Shown here piece after piece: positions 1 through 5,577 of a stretch of 14,204 bases of DNA. Position 1 is the first letter of the stretch. Each line of letters starts with the position of its first letter. Under the pieces are notes generated by a model. The model was given only the letters and a program-made list of their open reading frames with translations. It was not told the origin of the DNA and searched no databases. Made by a program: the position numbers and the translations under genes. Source of the DNA: Candidatus Cloacimonadota bacterium (lineage in GTDB: Bacteria > Cloacimonadota > Cloacimonadia > Cloacimonadales > TCS61); NCBI GenBank assembly GCA_030628755.1, contig DAOVQH010000027.1, forward strand, positions 1 to 14,204. The letters are read 5' to 3'.

Positions 1-232
1 GATTAATAAAACTGAAGGCCACAGTTGCAAGTCCACCCAAAATGGCAAGTGCTAAAAGTCTACCAATTGAAAACACCAGTCCCACTTTTAAGCCGCTCTG
101 CCAATCTCTTTTTGTAGCCCCAATATAAGGCAAAAGCAATGGAGCAGTAAAGGTAAGACAAGGACCCCAACCCATACTAAAACCAGCTATCAGTAATTTT
201 ACCCCGTTAGATAATAAATCTGGCTGACTCAT
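1..232 (-). CDS. TauE/SafE- or DsbD-like polytopic membrane protein, N-terminal part
   Basis: The first 77 codons of a membrane protein are visible; the rest lies beyond the window edge. It starts MSQPDLLSNG and has two hydrophobic stretches, at about residues 11-36 and 48-75. The GWGPCL motif near residues 22-27 and a later GRLLALAILGG stretch are typical of the sulfite exporter TauE/SafE and cytochrome c biogenesis/DsbD transmembrane families, where the cysteine sits in the first helix. These proteins move sulfur compounds or reducing equivalents across the inner membrane; which applies cannot be told from the N-terminus. It lies 64 bases downstream of the metallo-hydrolase gene and may be co-transcribed with it. 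The ATG at 232 follows a GGGAG sequence somewhat far upstream. Codons for Ser-Asn-Gly-Val near residue 8 overlap a CCCCGTTAG repeat half-site at 202-210. Confidence 0.7.
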   Translation of the reverse strand, partial: MSQPDLLSNGVKLLIAGFSMGWGPCLTFTAPLLLPYIGATKRDWQSGLKVGLVFSIGRLLALAILGGLATVAFSFIN

Positions 233-250
233 TTTTTAAATCTCTTTACT

Positions 251-286
251 CCCTGTTAGACATAACAACAAAAATTATCTAACGGG
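251..286. repeat. CCCTGTTAGA/TCTAACGGG inverted repeat between two genes
   Basis: Arms at 251-260 and 278-286 are near-perfect inverted copies separated by 17 bases. The same half-site recurs at 202-210, 509-516, 541-550, 1098-1107 and 1171-1177, so this is a local repeat family and not a lone hairpin. It could attenuate transcription between the two genes, but no T-run follows it. Confidence 0.6.
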
Positions 287-296
287 ATTTAAATAA

Positions 297-1217
297 TTAG
301 AAAGCATCCTTGATTCTTATCTTTTTTCCGCAACCTATAAGAATAAAGTCTCTTCCATAAGCTTTTTCAAATAGTTTCCTTGCAAGGTCGCCTGAACAAT
401 GACAAGGAGCTACTCTTTCAACCTTTTCTTTTTTAACTCCGTTAACGATCCGCTCTACCTGCCAGGCATTCATCCAACATAAGTGAAAGCCACCTAATAC
501 TAAATAAACCTCGTTAGAAAGCTCGGGAGGGGCTTTCTTTCTAACAGGGGAAACACCACTCTTAAGCATCTCTTTTGCTTTTTCAACTATATTTACAACC
601 CCTGGATGAGCACAACCTGTAATTATCACCATCCCCTTTGATGTTTTTATTATAAGGGACTCTTCTTTTATCCAGGCTCCCAGTTCTCCTGTAGAATAGG
701 CATTCTTACAGATTTCTATTGAACTATGAACTTCGACTAATTTGGCGCCTGCATCCTTGACTTTATCTTTAACGCTTTGAGGTAGAGATTTTGGCATATA
801 AACAGTGACAAGGGGATTTTCCCTCAAAAAATCGGATAGTCCGCCAATATGGTCATAATGAATATGGGAAAGTATTACTACATCGACTTTCTTGGGGTCG
901 ATTTTAAGTTTTTCCATATTTCGAAGAAGTACCAAACCCTCACCACCCACATCAAAAAGAATGGTTTTCTCAAGTCCTTCTACTAAACAGGAAAAGCCCC
1001 ATCTTGTTTCTAACTTTTCATTATAGGTATTATTATCATAAACTATTGTTAAATCCAAATCCTTTGCAATCGCTAAAGGTGTGAATGATATAGTAAACCC
1101 CGTTAGAAGTCCCAGAATTACAAACGACTTTCTATTGAAAAACCGTCTCATCCCTTTTAGAAAAACTTCTAACAGGGTAAACATTAAAAATAATATTATC
1201 CCACTCAGCTTATACAT
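297..1217 (-). CDS. Exported metallo-beta-lactamase-fold hydrolase (COG1237-like)
   Basis: This is a 306-residue metallo-beta-lactamase-fold protein. The zinc-binding motif HIHYDH is at residues 118-123, with further candidate metal ligands at H204 (GCAHPG), H245 (GGFHL) and H273 (PCHCSG). Motif order and the closing GCGKKI segment fit the COG1237 group, named after dihydropterin ribofuranosylaminobenzene phosphate synthase; members are diverse, so the substrate is unknown. The N-terminus has two hydrophobic stretches (about 4-20 and 31-50). The second, ending before AKDLDL, looks like a signal peptide, so the protein is probably exported or anchored. The ATG at 1217 follows AGGTAGGG; an alternative ATG at 1151 would give a clean signal peptide but has poor RBS spacing. 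Residues about 221-236 (SPVRK...PPELSN) interrupt the usual helix-to-strand junction before YLVLGGFH and are encoded by a palindromic repeat. Confidence 0.85.
   Translation of the reverse strand: MYKLSGIILFLMFTLLEVFLKGMRRFFNRKSFVILGLLTGFTISFTPLAIAKDLDLTIVYDNNTYNEKLETRWGFSCLVEGLEKTILFDVGGEGLVLLRNMEKLKIDPKKVDVVILSHIHYDHIGGLSDFLRENPLVTVYMPKSLPQSVKDKVKDAGAKLVEVHSSIEICKNAYSTGELGAWIKEESLIIKTSKGMVIITGCAHPGVVNIVEKAKEMLKSGVSPVRKKAPPELSNEVYLVLGGFHLCWMNAWQVERIVNGVKKEKVERVAPCHCSGDLARKLFEKAYGRDFILIGCGKKIRIKDAF
507..550. repeat. Palindromic element inside the metallo-hydrolase coding sequence
   Basis: GTTAGAAA at 513-520 pairs with TTTCTAAC at 538-545, with CC/GG-rich flanks and a GC-rich loop between. 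Read on the minus strand it encodes SPVRKKAPPELSNEV in frame with the hydrolase. The arms match the CCCYGTTAGA repeats elsewhere in the first 1.2 kb, so the segment looks like an in-frame insertion of a small mobile palindrome. Confidence 0.65.
1152..1177. repeat. CCCTGTTAGAA palindrome near the metallo-hydrolase N-terminus
   Basis: On the minus strand CCCTGTTAGAA is followed after a few bases by TTCTAAAAGGG, a near-perfect small palindrome of the same family as that at 507-550. It lies between the upstream ATG (1217) and the alternative ATG (1151), where it encodes TLLEVFLKG. Another half-site, CCCCGTTAGA, is at 1098-1107 in the signal-peptide coding region. Confidence 0.55.
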
Positions 1218-1265
1218 TTTCCCTACCTACATAATTAAAATGCATTATTAAATACATTTGGTTCA

Positions 1266-1453
1266 GCGACCAACCAATTGCGTATAACATAATAAGCAGT
1301 TCGTATGTTGCTTTAGCCATTTCACCCTTTTCACCCTTCGCAGTATGCTACGGAGAACGGGCGTAGTTCATCCTTCGTCTCGAACGCTTTCGGGACTACG
1401 GAGAATGGATACTACGGAGAACGGGCATGCAACTGTTGTTGAACGAAGCAACG
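1266..1453 (-). repeat. attC-like site A, with an internal insertion
   Basis: This site closes the toxin-antitoxin unit. On the minus strand it has GTTCAAC (1444-1438) at the 5' side and GTTATAC (1288-1282) at the 3' side, like the outer arms of an attC site. It shares 36 identical bases (1286-1321) and then 24 identical bases (1430-1453) with site B at 2664-2726. Between these blocks it carries 108 bases where site B has three. Outside the arm lies GCGACCAACCAATTGCG, a motif also found beside sites C and D. Confidence 0.5.
1322..1429. repeat. 108-base insertion carrying three CTACGGAGAA repeats
   Basis: Compared with site B this block is extra sequence. It contains CTACGGAGAAYGG three times (1348, 1396 and 1412) and CACCC motifs near 1323-1337. 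It is visibly more GC-rich than its surroundings. No ORF or classical insertion-sequence ends are seen. Confidence 0.55.
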
Positions 1454-1600
1454 TGTTCCGACAAAAATGATACTCCCAAAAATATTAGCTTCAGATTTCT
1501 TTTGATGTTCTTTTTGTCAAATAGATTTTTTTCAGCAGCAAATATTAACTTTCATATTATCAGAATGACAATAAAATAATATCTTCCGATATTCTACAAA
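1454..1600. repeat. Direct repeat copy 1, trailer before site A
   Basis: About 145 bases align with 2727-2872, including 35 identical bases at 1506-1540 and 2779-2813. On the minus strand both copies contain TTGACA (1520-1515 in this one) but no convincing -10 box at normal spacing, so a promoter is possible but not shown. In both places it lies between the last coding remnant of a unit and its attC-like site. Confidence 0.7.
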
Positions 1601-1754
1601 AAAAAATTCACTCTTTTGTCATTGTCTTTCATCCGGCAATGGAAAAAAGTAGGTATCAGGAAAAATGGGACACAATGATACCATCAGCGTTTCAAGGTTT
1701 TATAATAAAGAACGACTCATGAAAATACTCAGCCATAGCTTCGGTGGTGCTCGT

Positions 1755-1987
1755 TTAAAACTTCTTTTTTCTTTTCTGATTTGCTTCTAATTTTTCACCA
1801 CCCTGATAATCTACAAAATCCTCAAAATATTTCTTTAAAACTTTTATGGCATTTTTAAAGCATCTCTTTGATAATCCCAGAGTTTCTTGCTTTTTGAAAA
1901 ACTCTCCAAGTCAAAAGAATTCCAGTTATAAGGTAAATCTTCAAATCCTAAATTTTCAATTATGTTTTGTAAAAACATTCTTGCCAT
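1755..1987 (-). pseudogene. Frameshifted, truncated helicase/restriction-subunit N-terminus
   Basis: An ATG at 1987, one base after the HepT stop codon, opens a frame beginning MARMFLQNIIENLGFEDLPY and reaching LWDYQRDALK before a stop. Adding one A to the A5 run (1856-1852) would join this to a second frame, NAIKVLKKYFEDFVDYQGG, ending at the TAA at 1757-1755. The joined sequence of about 77 residues resembles the N-terminus of type III restriction/DEAD-box helicase subunits of 800 residues or more; LWDYQRDAL looks like the Q-motif-like ATP-pocket region. Walker A and everything after are missing. It is therefore a remnant, both frameshifted and cut off, probably carried along with the toxin-antitoxin pair. 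The family is judged by pattern recognition only. Confidence 0.5.
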
Positions 1988-1988
1988 A

Positions 1989-2336
1989 TTAATTTTTACC
2001 TTTTTCTAAAATTTTTTTCATTTGTTCTTTTAATTCTGGGAGTTCTTGCTCAATAATACGCCAAACAATTGCTAAACTTATACCAAAGTATACATGAGCG
2101 ATTCTATTTCTAAGACCGACCATTCCTCTCCAATCTACATCCTGATATTGATTTTTTACTTTATCAGGTATATTATTTGATGCTTCACCGATTATCTCAA
2201 AATTTCTAACAACAGCATCAATTGTCTTCCTATCATTCTTAAAATCCTCAAAATTCATATTTGCAACATATTCTTCAACCAATCCAATTGACTCTAAGAT
2301 ATCTTCAATAAATAATTTCCATTCTCTCTTAGACAT
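1989..2336 (-). CDS. hepT: HEPN-domain RNase toxin HepT (DUF86)
   Basis: This 115-residue protein has the length and all-helical look of HepT/DUF86 HEPN toxins. The RNase motif RX4HXY is exact at residues 76-83 (RNRIAHVY): R76 and H81 would form the catalytic pair of the HEPN dimer, and Y83 is the tyrosine that, in characterised HepT/MntA systems, is AMPylated by the partner to silence the toxin. Family members cut RNA, often tRNA. Its ATG lies within the end of the mntA gene (8-base overlap), so the two are translationally coupled. All key residues are present, so it looks active. Confidence 0.9.
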   Translation of the reverse strand: MSKREWKLFIEDILESIGLVEEYVANMNFEDFKNDRKTIDAVVRNFEIIGEASNNIPDKVKNQYQDVDWRGMVGLRNRIAHVYFGISLAIVWRIIEQELPELKEQMKKILEKGKN

Positions 2337-2619
2337 AGGTCAAATCCTCCATTATGTATTTTCTTCTATTAGGCTTAATTGCATCTGGAGTTATTAAATC
2401 AACCTTGGCTTTTAATATTTCTTCTAAAAAGTCTGCAAGATGAATAAAAAGAAAACCTACAGATTCATTAAACTCCACCAAAATATCAATATCGCTTTTC
2501 TCATTTTGTTCATTTCTTACATAAGAACCAAATAGAGCTATCCTTCTTACTTTGTATTTTTCCTCTAATTCCATTCTATGTTCTCTTATGATTCCTTTTA
2601 CTTCTTCAATATTTTTCAT
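2329..2619 (-). CDS. mntA: Minimal nucleotidyltransferase antitoxin MntA
   Basis: This 96-residue minimal nucleotidyltransferase has the active-site signature GSX10DXD: G31-S32, then D43 and D45 within KSDIDILVEF. D74 in the KVDLI strand is the likely third carboxylate. In studied systems MntA neutralises its HEPN partner by transferring AMP to the toxin tyrosine, so this is probably an enzyme antitoxin. It is the first gene of the pair and is preceded by a good Shine-Dalgarno AAGGAG (2630-2625) six bases before the ATG. Antitoxin first with the toxin overlapping is the normal order. The pair lies between two related ~200-base repeats. Confidence 0.9.
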   Translation of the reverse strand: MKNIEEVKGIIREHRMELEEKYKVRRIALFGSYVRNEQNEKSDIDILVEFNESVGFLFIHLADFLEEILKAKVDLITPDAIKPNRRKYIMEDLTYV

Positions 2620-2659
2620 TTTTTCTCCTTATAATTAATTTCCGATAAAATAATAAGCG

Positions 2660-2726
2660 GTTCAACATAATAAGCAGTTCGTATGTTGCTTTAGCCATTA
2701 TACAACTGTTGTTGAACGAAGCAACG
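2660..2726 (-). repeat. attC-like site B
   Basis: Outer arms GTTCAACA (2660-2667) and TGTTGAAC (2710-2717) pair perfectly. Inside, CAGTT (2675-2679) pairs with AACTG (2704-2708), with unequal spacers between inner and outer arms. On the minus strand the outer boxes read GTTCAAC and GTTGAAC, which fit the attC boxes RYYYAAC and GTTRRRY exactly. The site precedes mntA and follows the DUF58 fragment. The extra bases to 2726 are shared with site A. Confidence 0.55.
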
Positions 2727-2872
2727 GATTCAGGCATAAAAGTTTCTCCCAAAAATATTGTTTGGAGATTGCTTTTGGTGTTCTTTTTGTCAAATAGATT
2801 TTTTTCAGCAGCAGATATTATATTTCATATAATCAGAATGATAATAAGATAATATCATTCAGTATAATAGAC
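2727..2872. repeat. Direct repeat copy 2, trailer before site B
   Basis: This is the partner of 1454-1600, with the longest identical run at 2779-2813. With sites A and B, the two copies form related direct repeats around the mntA/hepT unit. Confidence 0.7.
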
Positions 2873-2946
2873 AAAAAGTGGTTGCTATTTTGATAATAAT
2901 TCATTGATAATTTTTATTTTTCTATTTTTTTTATTCCAGTGTGAAC

Positions 2947-3177
2947 TCAAAAAGCCGTAATATCGTACTTTCTGAAAGCCGGTTGGAAGAACATGTTGCA
3001 AATAGCATCCCCGGGATTGTACTGACGGTGGTCGGAAAACTCCACACTGAAACCATGATACGGGGATTTATGCAGACCGGTGATAAACCCTTCCACAATG
3101 AGACGAGTCCGTAAATTAAATTTATCGATTTTAGCTATGAATTCTTCTGAAAGATATTGTTTTTTATTCTTTATCAC
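2947..3177 (-). pseudogene. Truncated DUF58 protein with an unrelated tail
   Basis: The first ~57 residues match the start of MoxR-associated DUF58 proteins: LSEEFIAKIDKFNLRTRLIV, then GLHKSPYHGFSVEFSDHRQY and NPGD. Family members run to about 290 residues and continue with an IRHIDWK-type segment; here the frame goes instead to AICNMFFQPAFRKYDITAF and stops, 76 residues in all. The start is GTG at 3177 with GAGG a few bases upstream, so the fragment retains working translation signals. Its DNA is visibly richer in GC than neighbouring cassettes. It lies right after one attC-like site and ahead of another, as if a chromosomal gene end had been captured and cut. It cannot carry out normal DUF58 function. 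Confidence 0.75.
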
Positions 3178-3191
3178 TTTTTTCCTCAGTA

Positions 3192-3272
3192 CTAATGTTC
3201 AAGCACGCTTCGGGATTGAAAGATTCAAACCCAAGCAAACAGATAACCCAACCGCAGGTGCTTCTGTTAGGC
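3192..3272 (-). repeat. attC-like site after the unknown membrane-anchored gene
   Basis: It starts five bases after the stop codon at 3278. On the minus strand the 5' box is GCCTAAC (3272-3266), an exact RYYYAAC match. CTAA and AAGCAC on one side pair with GTGCTT and TTAG on the other, with an asymmetric bulge of three versus five bases. The left arm CTAATGTT also occurs in site E. The inner ~40 bases have no obvious second stem. Confidence 0.5.
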
Positions 3273-3277
3273 GATCT

Positions 3278-3910
3278 TTATTTTTGTATTCCATAATAAA
3301 GTTTTAAAATTAATACTGGATTTTCAAAGTCAGTCATAATGTATCTTCTCTCATTTGATTTTATATCTTTCCACTCACTTTTGTATTGACCATAAAATTT
3401 ATAGAAATTTCCTCTTAAAATATTCCAATAATCAGATAACAAGAATTTTGCAACAGTGAAACTAGATTTATGGATTTTATTACTAAGTTGAAAAATAATG
3501 TCTATATAGTCATAATTTAGCCTTGCGTATTTTTTAAAGAGTTCTTCATTATGATATTTTTGGTCTATGCTGTAATAGTTTAAAACTTTTTTCTGAAATT
3601 TGCTTTTAAATTTAAGTAAATATTTTCTTTTTTTATTTGTCGAAAACCTGAAATCTATTTCTTTTTCTAATGAATTTAAGTAAAATACATTAAAACTTTC
3701 GTTATCTAAGTTGATATCAATGTATTCGTACCATTCAATTATTTTATTTGCTATATTTAATTGTTCTTTATAATTTTTAGATAATGAATTTTTTAAAAAA
3801 ACGTAGAAGTTTTTTAAATGACCGGCAAAAGCTAAATAAACAAGCAGAATTGTTAAAACACCTCCGGTAGAAATTATTATATTTTGGGAAATGGTAAAAA
3901 AGTTATTCAT
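3278..3910 (-). CDS. Unknown protein with one N-terminal membrane helix
   Basis: I do not recognise this protein of 210 residues. It has one N-terminal hydrophobic segment (about residues 10-30, ISTGGVLTILLVYLAFAG), then a hydrophilic, Lys/Asn/Tyr-rich and probably helical body, so it is likely anchored in the inner membrane with its body in the cytoplasm. The ATG at 3910 is preferred over a TTG one codon upstream because AAAGGA, overlapping the previous gene's stop, lies seven bases before it. The gene starts 11 bases after the UDG-like gene, and both seem to form one unit ending in the site at 3192-3272. The coding DNA is very AT-rich. Pairing of an unknown membrane protein with a nucleic-acid-type enzyme is compatible with a defence role, but nothing in the protein shows this. 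Confidence 0.7.
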   Translation of the reverse strand: MNNFFTISQNIIISTGGVLTILLVYLAFAGHLKNFYVFLKNSLSKNYKEQLNIANKIIEWYEYIDINLDNESFNVFYLNSLEKEIDFRFSTNKKRKYLLKFKSKFQKKVLNYYSIDQKYHNEELFKKYARLNYDYIDIIFQLSNKIHKSSFTVAKFLLSDYWNILRGNFYKFYGQYKSEWKDIKSNERRYIMTDFENPVLILKLYYGIQK

Positions 3911-3921
3911 CAATTATTCCT

Positions 3922-4521
3922 TTAATTATTGAAGATTTTTTCTTTCCAGTTTTTGATTTTATCTTTAACACCATATGTAAAATATTGAGCAGGAGATAGT
4001 AATTCTCCAGTTCTAAATTGGTTTTTTGAGCAATTTTTAATTTTATTCCACTGTTTTTTAACTCTTGGAATCTTTGAGAAGGTAGATCTAGTAAAAAAAA
4101 CTCCTTTTATCGGATTAGTTTCTATCAGATTGATTATTGCTCTTGTATTGAACTCTATATCAAAAGTGGAAATGTCATTAAACTTTGATTCTAAGTTATT
4201 ATCATTATATCCATATAGTATTAAATTTCTATGATATTTATTGGTTTCATCTGCATTTGGGATTGACCTGATTATATCGGTTACTCCAATTTTGTGAGAA
4301 ATGCAGAATTTAATTTTTTCATCTTTATTATTATAAATCAAACAAGGAGAATTGAATACATTAGGTAATATACACCAAAATTGATTTTTTGATCGCCCGT
4401 AAAAGTAATCTCCATTATCGACATTATTATTATTCCAAACGGGATTAAATGTTCCGATAAAAAGGTATTTAATTTCCCAAGTTGGAATTAGTTCTTTCAT
4501 AAATCTATGATTGCAACCCAT
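3922..4521 (-). CDS. Uracil-DNA glycosylase superfamily-like protein
   Basis: The 199-residue protein has features of the UDG/MUG fold. These are the strand and loop YLFIGTFNP (residues 19-27), matching the catalytic-loop position, then YGRSKNQFW (41-49), like the R-N-x-F-W motif of MUG enzymes, and GVTDIIRS (79-86), like the G-I-T-D segment. The C-terminal LLSPAQ could be the second active-site loop, normally H/N-P-S-P. Classical members remove uracil or mismatched thymine from DNA, but this GTFNP subgroup is less studied and its substrate is unknown. The N-terminal NHRF before the first strand suggests the ATG at 4521 is right, although the RBS (GTGAG) is weak. It is the first gene after attC-like site C. 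Assignment rests on motif memory only. Confidence 0.55.
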   Translation of the reverse strand: MGCNHRFMKELIPTWEIKYLFIGTFNPVWNNNNVDNGDYFYGRSKNQFWCILPNVFNSPCLIYNNKDEKIKFCISHKIGVTDIIRSIPNADETNKYHRNLILYGYNDNNLESKFNDISTFDIEFNTRAIINLIETNPIKGVFFTRSTFSKIPRVKKQWNKIKNCSKNQFRTGELLSPAQYFTYGVKDKIKNWKEKIFNN

Positions 4522-4544
4522 AATATACTCACTTTATTAATACC

Positions 4545-4637
4545 GCATAACGTTCCCAGCATAAAAGAAGTTTTTGCGAAGCAAAAATTTGGGTGAGTGT
4601 CGTTAAGCACGTAGCCCAGATATGCTGTGTTATACGC
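4545..4637 (-). repeat. attC-like site C, overlapping the methyltransferase stop codon
   Basis: The ends GCATAAC (4545-4551) and GTTATACGC (4629-4637) pair, as do CAGCATA (4557-4563) and TATGCTG (4621-4627), with an asymmetric bulge of five bases against one. On the minus strand the boxes read GTATAAC and GTTATGC. A nested hairpin, TTTTTGC-GAA-GCAAAAA, occupies 4571-4587. The TAA stop of the methyltransferase lies within the first box, as is common for integron cassettes. Confidence 0.6.
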
Positions 4638-5571
4638 TTTTGGTCGCTTTCTTTAAATGGAGAAAGTTGTCTTTATACTCCTTAATTCTTCTTTCCGCCA
4701 ATGTTACATATTCTTCCTTTATGTCATAACCAATATAACACCTTCCTGTTTTAATCGCAGCAATACAGGTTTGTCCACTTCCACAAAATGGATCTAAGAC
4801 AACTTCTCCTTTAAATGTGTATAACTGGATTAATCTGTATGGAAGTTCAATGGGAAAAGGAGCTGGATGTCCGACCTTTCGGGCTGACTCAGCAGAAAAT
4901 GTCCAGATACTCTTTGTAAAACTCAAAAATTCCTCTTTTGATATCGTACTATTTTTTCCGGGCAAATTTTTTCTATTAAATGCCTCCTTTGAGAATATCA
5001 AAATATATTCGTGAATATCTCTCAAAACAGGATTGGCGGCAGATAACCAAGATCCCCAAGCGGTAGATGGACTGGCACTTGAAGCCTTATTCCAGATTAT
5101 CTCACCTCTCATTAAAAAACCAATATCAAGCATATCTTGAATAATGTATGAATGCAAAGGGATATATGGTTTTCTTCCAAGGTTCGCTAAATTTATACAC
5201 GCTCTACCGCCAGTAACAAGCTTTTTGTAAGTTTCAGCAAATACCATCTTTAATAATTTTCTATATTCATCTAAGGTAAGATCTTTATCATATTCTTTTG
5301 TAACATTGTAAGGAGGTGAAGTTACCATCAAATGAACGCTATAATCGGGGATTTCATCCATTTTTTCACTTGTCTTACAAAAAATTTTATTTAAAACTGA
5401 TGAATTAATTTTATTCTCAATGTAACTGGACGGTGATTTAATTATCTGTCCGCCATAAAGCCTGCTATTATAAAATTTTGTTGAGTCATGCCCAATTCTT
5501 CCTGGTGAGCCAAACGAACTTGTTGATGTCCCTTTCTTTCTCTGATTAAAATATTTCTTATTTTTATCCAT
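4630..5571 (-). CDS. Type II DNA methyltransferase, beta class (N4-cytosine or N6-adenine)
   Basis: This 313-residue amino-methyltransferase shows the beta-class motif order. Catalytic motif IV TSPPY is at residues 84-88, followed at about 256-264 by the AdoMet-binding motif I, DPFCGSGQT. The SPPY form occurs in both N4-cytosine and N6-adenine enzymes. If the neighbour recognises CGCG as ThaI does, N4-cytosine methylation would follow, but that is inferred. The N-terminal segment with GHDSTKFYNSRLY is typical of this group. The gene starts six bases after the endonuclease gene; its GGAAGGAG overlaps the last endonuclease codons, so translation is probably coupled. Length and motifs look intact. 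Its last codons (ATKSV, stop) run into attC-like site C. Confidence 0.88.
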   Translation of the reverse strand: MDKNKKYFNQRKKGTSTSSFGSPGRIGHDSTKFYNSRLYGGQIIKSPSSYIENKINSSVLNKIFCKTSEKMDEIPDYSVHLMVTSPPYNVTKEYDKDLTLDEYRKLLKMVFAETYKKLVTGGRACINLANLGRKPYIPLHSYIIQDMLDIGFLMRGEIIWNKASSASPSTAWGSWLSAANPVLRDIHEYILIFSKEAFNRKNLPGKNSTISKEEFLSFTKSIWTFSAESARKVGHPAPFPIELPYRLIQLYTFKGEVVLDPFCGSGQTCIAAIKTGRCYIGYDIKEEYVTLAERRIKEYKDNFLHLKKATKSV

Positions 5572-5577
5572 GATTGC

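Larger units (their letters stand above)
1218..1754. other. Non-coding stretch between metallo-hydrolase and helicase fragment
   Basis: These 537 bases hold, in order, a short leader, the attC-like site A (1266-1453) carrying a 108-base insertion, and the trailer repeat copy 1 (1454-1600). I see no supported gene, and nothing specific in 1601-1754. Confidence 0.6.
2620..2946. other. Non-coding stretch between DUF58 fragment and mntA
   Basis: These 327 bases hold trailer repeat copy 2, attC-like site B and the mntA ribosome binding site. The rest (2873-2946) is T-rich on the plus strand without recognisable signals. Confidence 0.6.

Noticed and set aside
1151..1217. FTLLEV near the start of the metallo-hydrolase resembles a type IV prepilin motif
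   Set aside because: It lacks the preceding glycine and basic leader in the right place, and it is encoded by the CCCTGTTAGAA palindrome, so the likeness is accidental.
1515..1520. TTGACA on the minus strand in both direct repeats taken as a promoter
   Set aside because: No convincing -10 sequence lies 16-18 bases further on in either copy, so it is not listed as a promoter.
2620..2740. A small minus-strand frame beginning MPESVASFNN, with GGGAG upstream, running across site B into mntA
   Set aside because: The sequence is explained by site B and the repeat shared with site A. In copy A the start and frame are not preserved, so it is not under coding constraint.
1286..2872. Repeats considered as a CRISPR array
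   Set aside because: There are only two long copies 1.4 kb apart with genes between them, no regular spacers and no cas genes.
3080..3307. A plus-strand frame of 75 codons across the DUF58 fragment and the attC-like site
   Set aside because: It is antisense to a recognisable DUF58 sequence and its other half is the palindrome. No ribosome binding site was noted.
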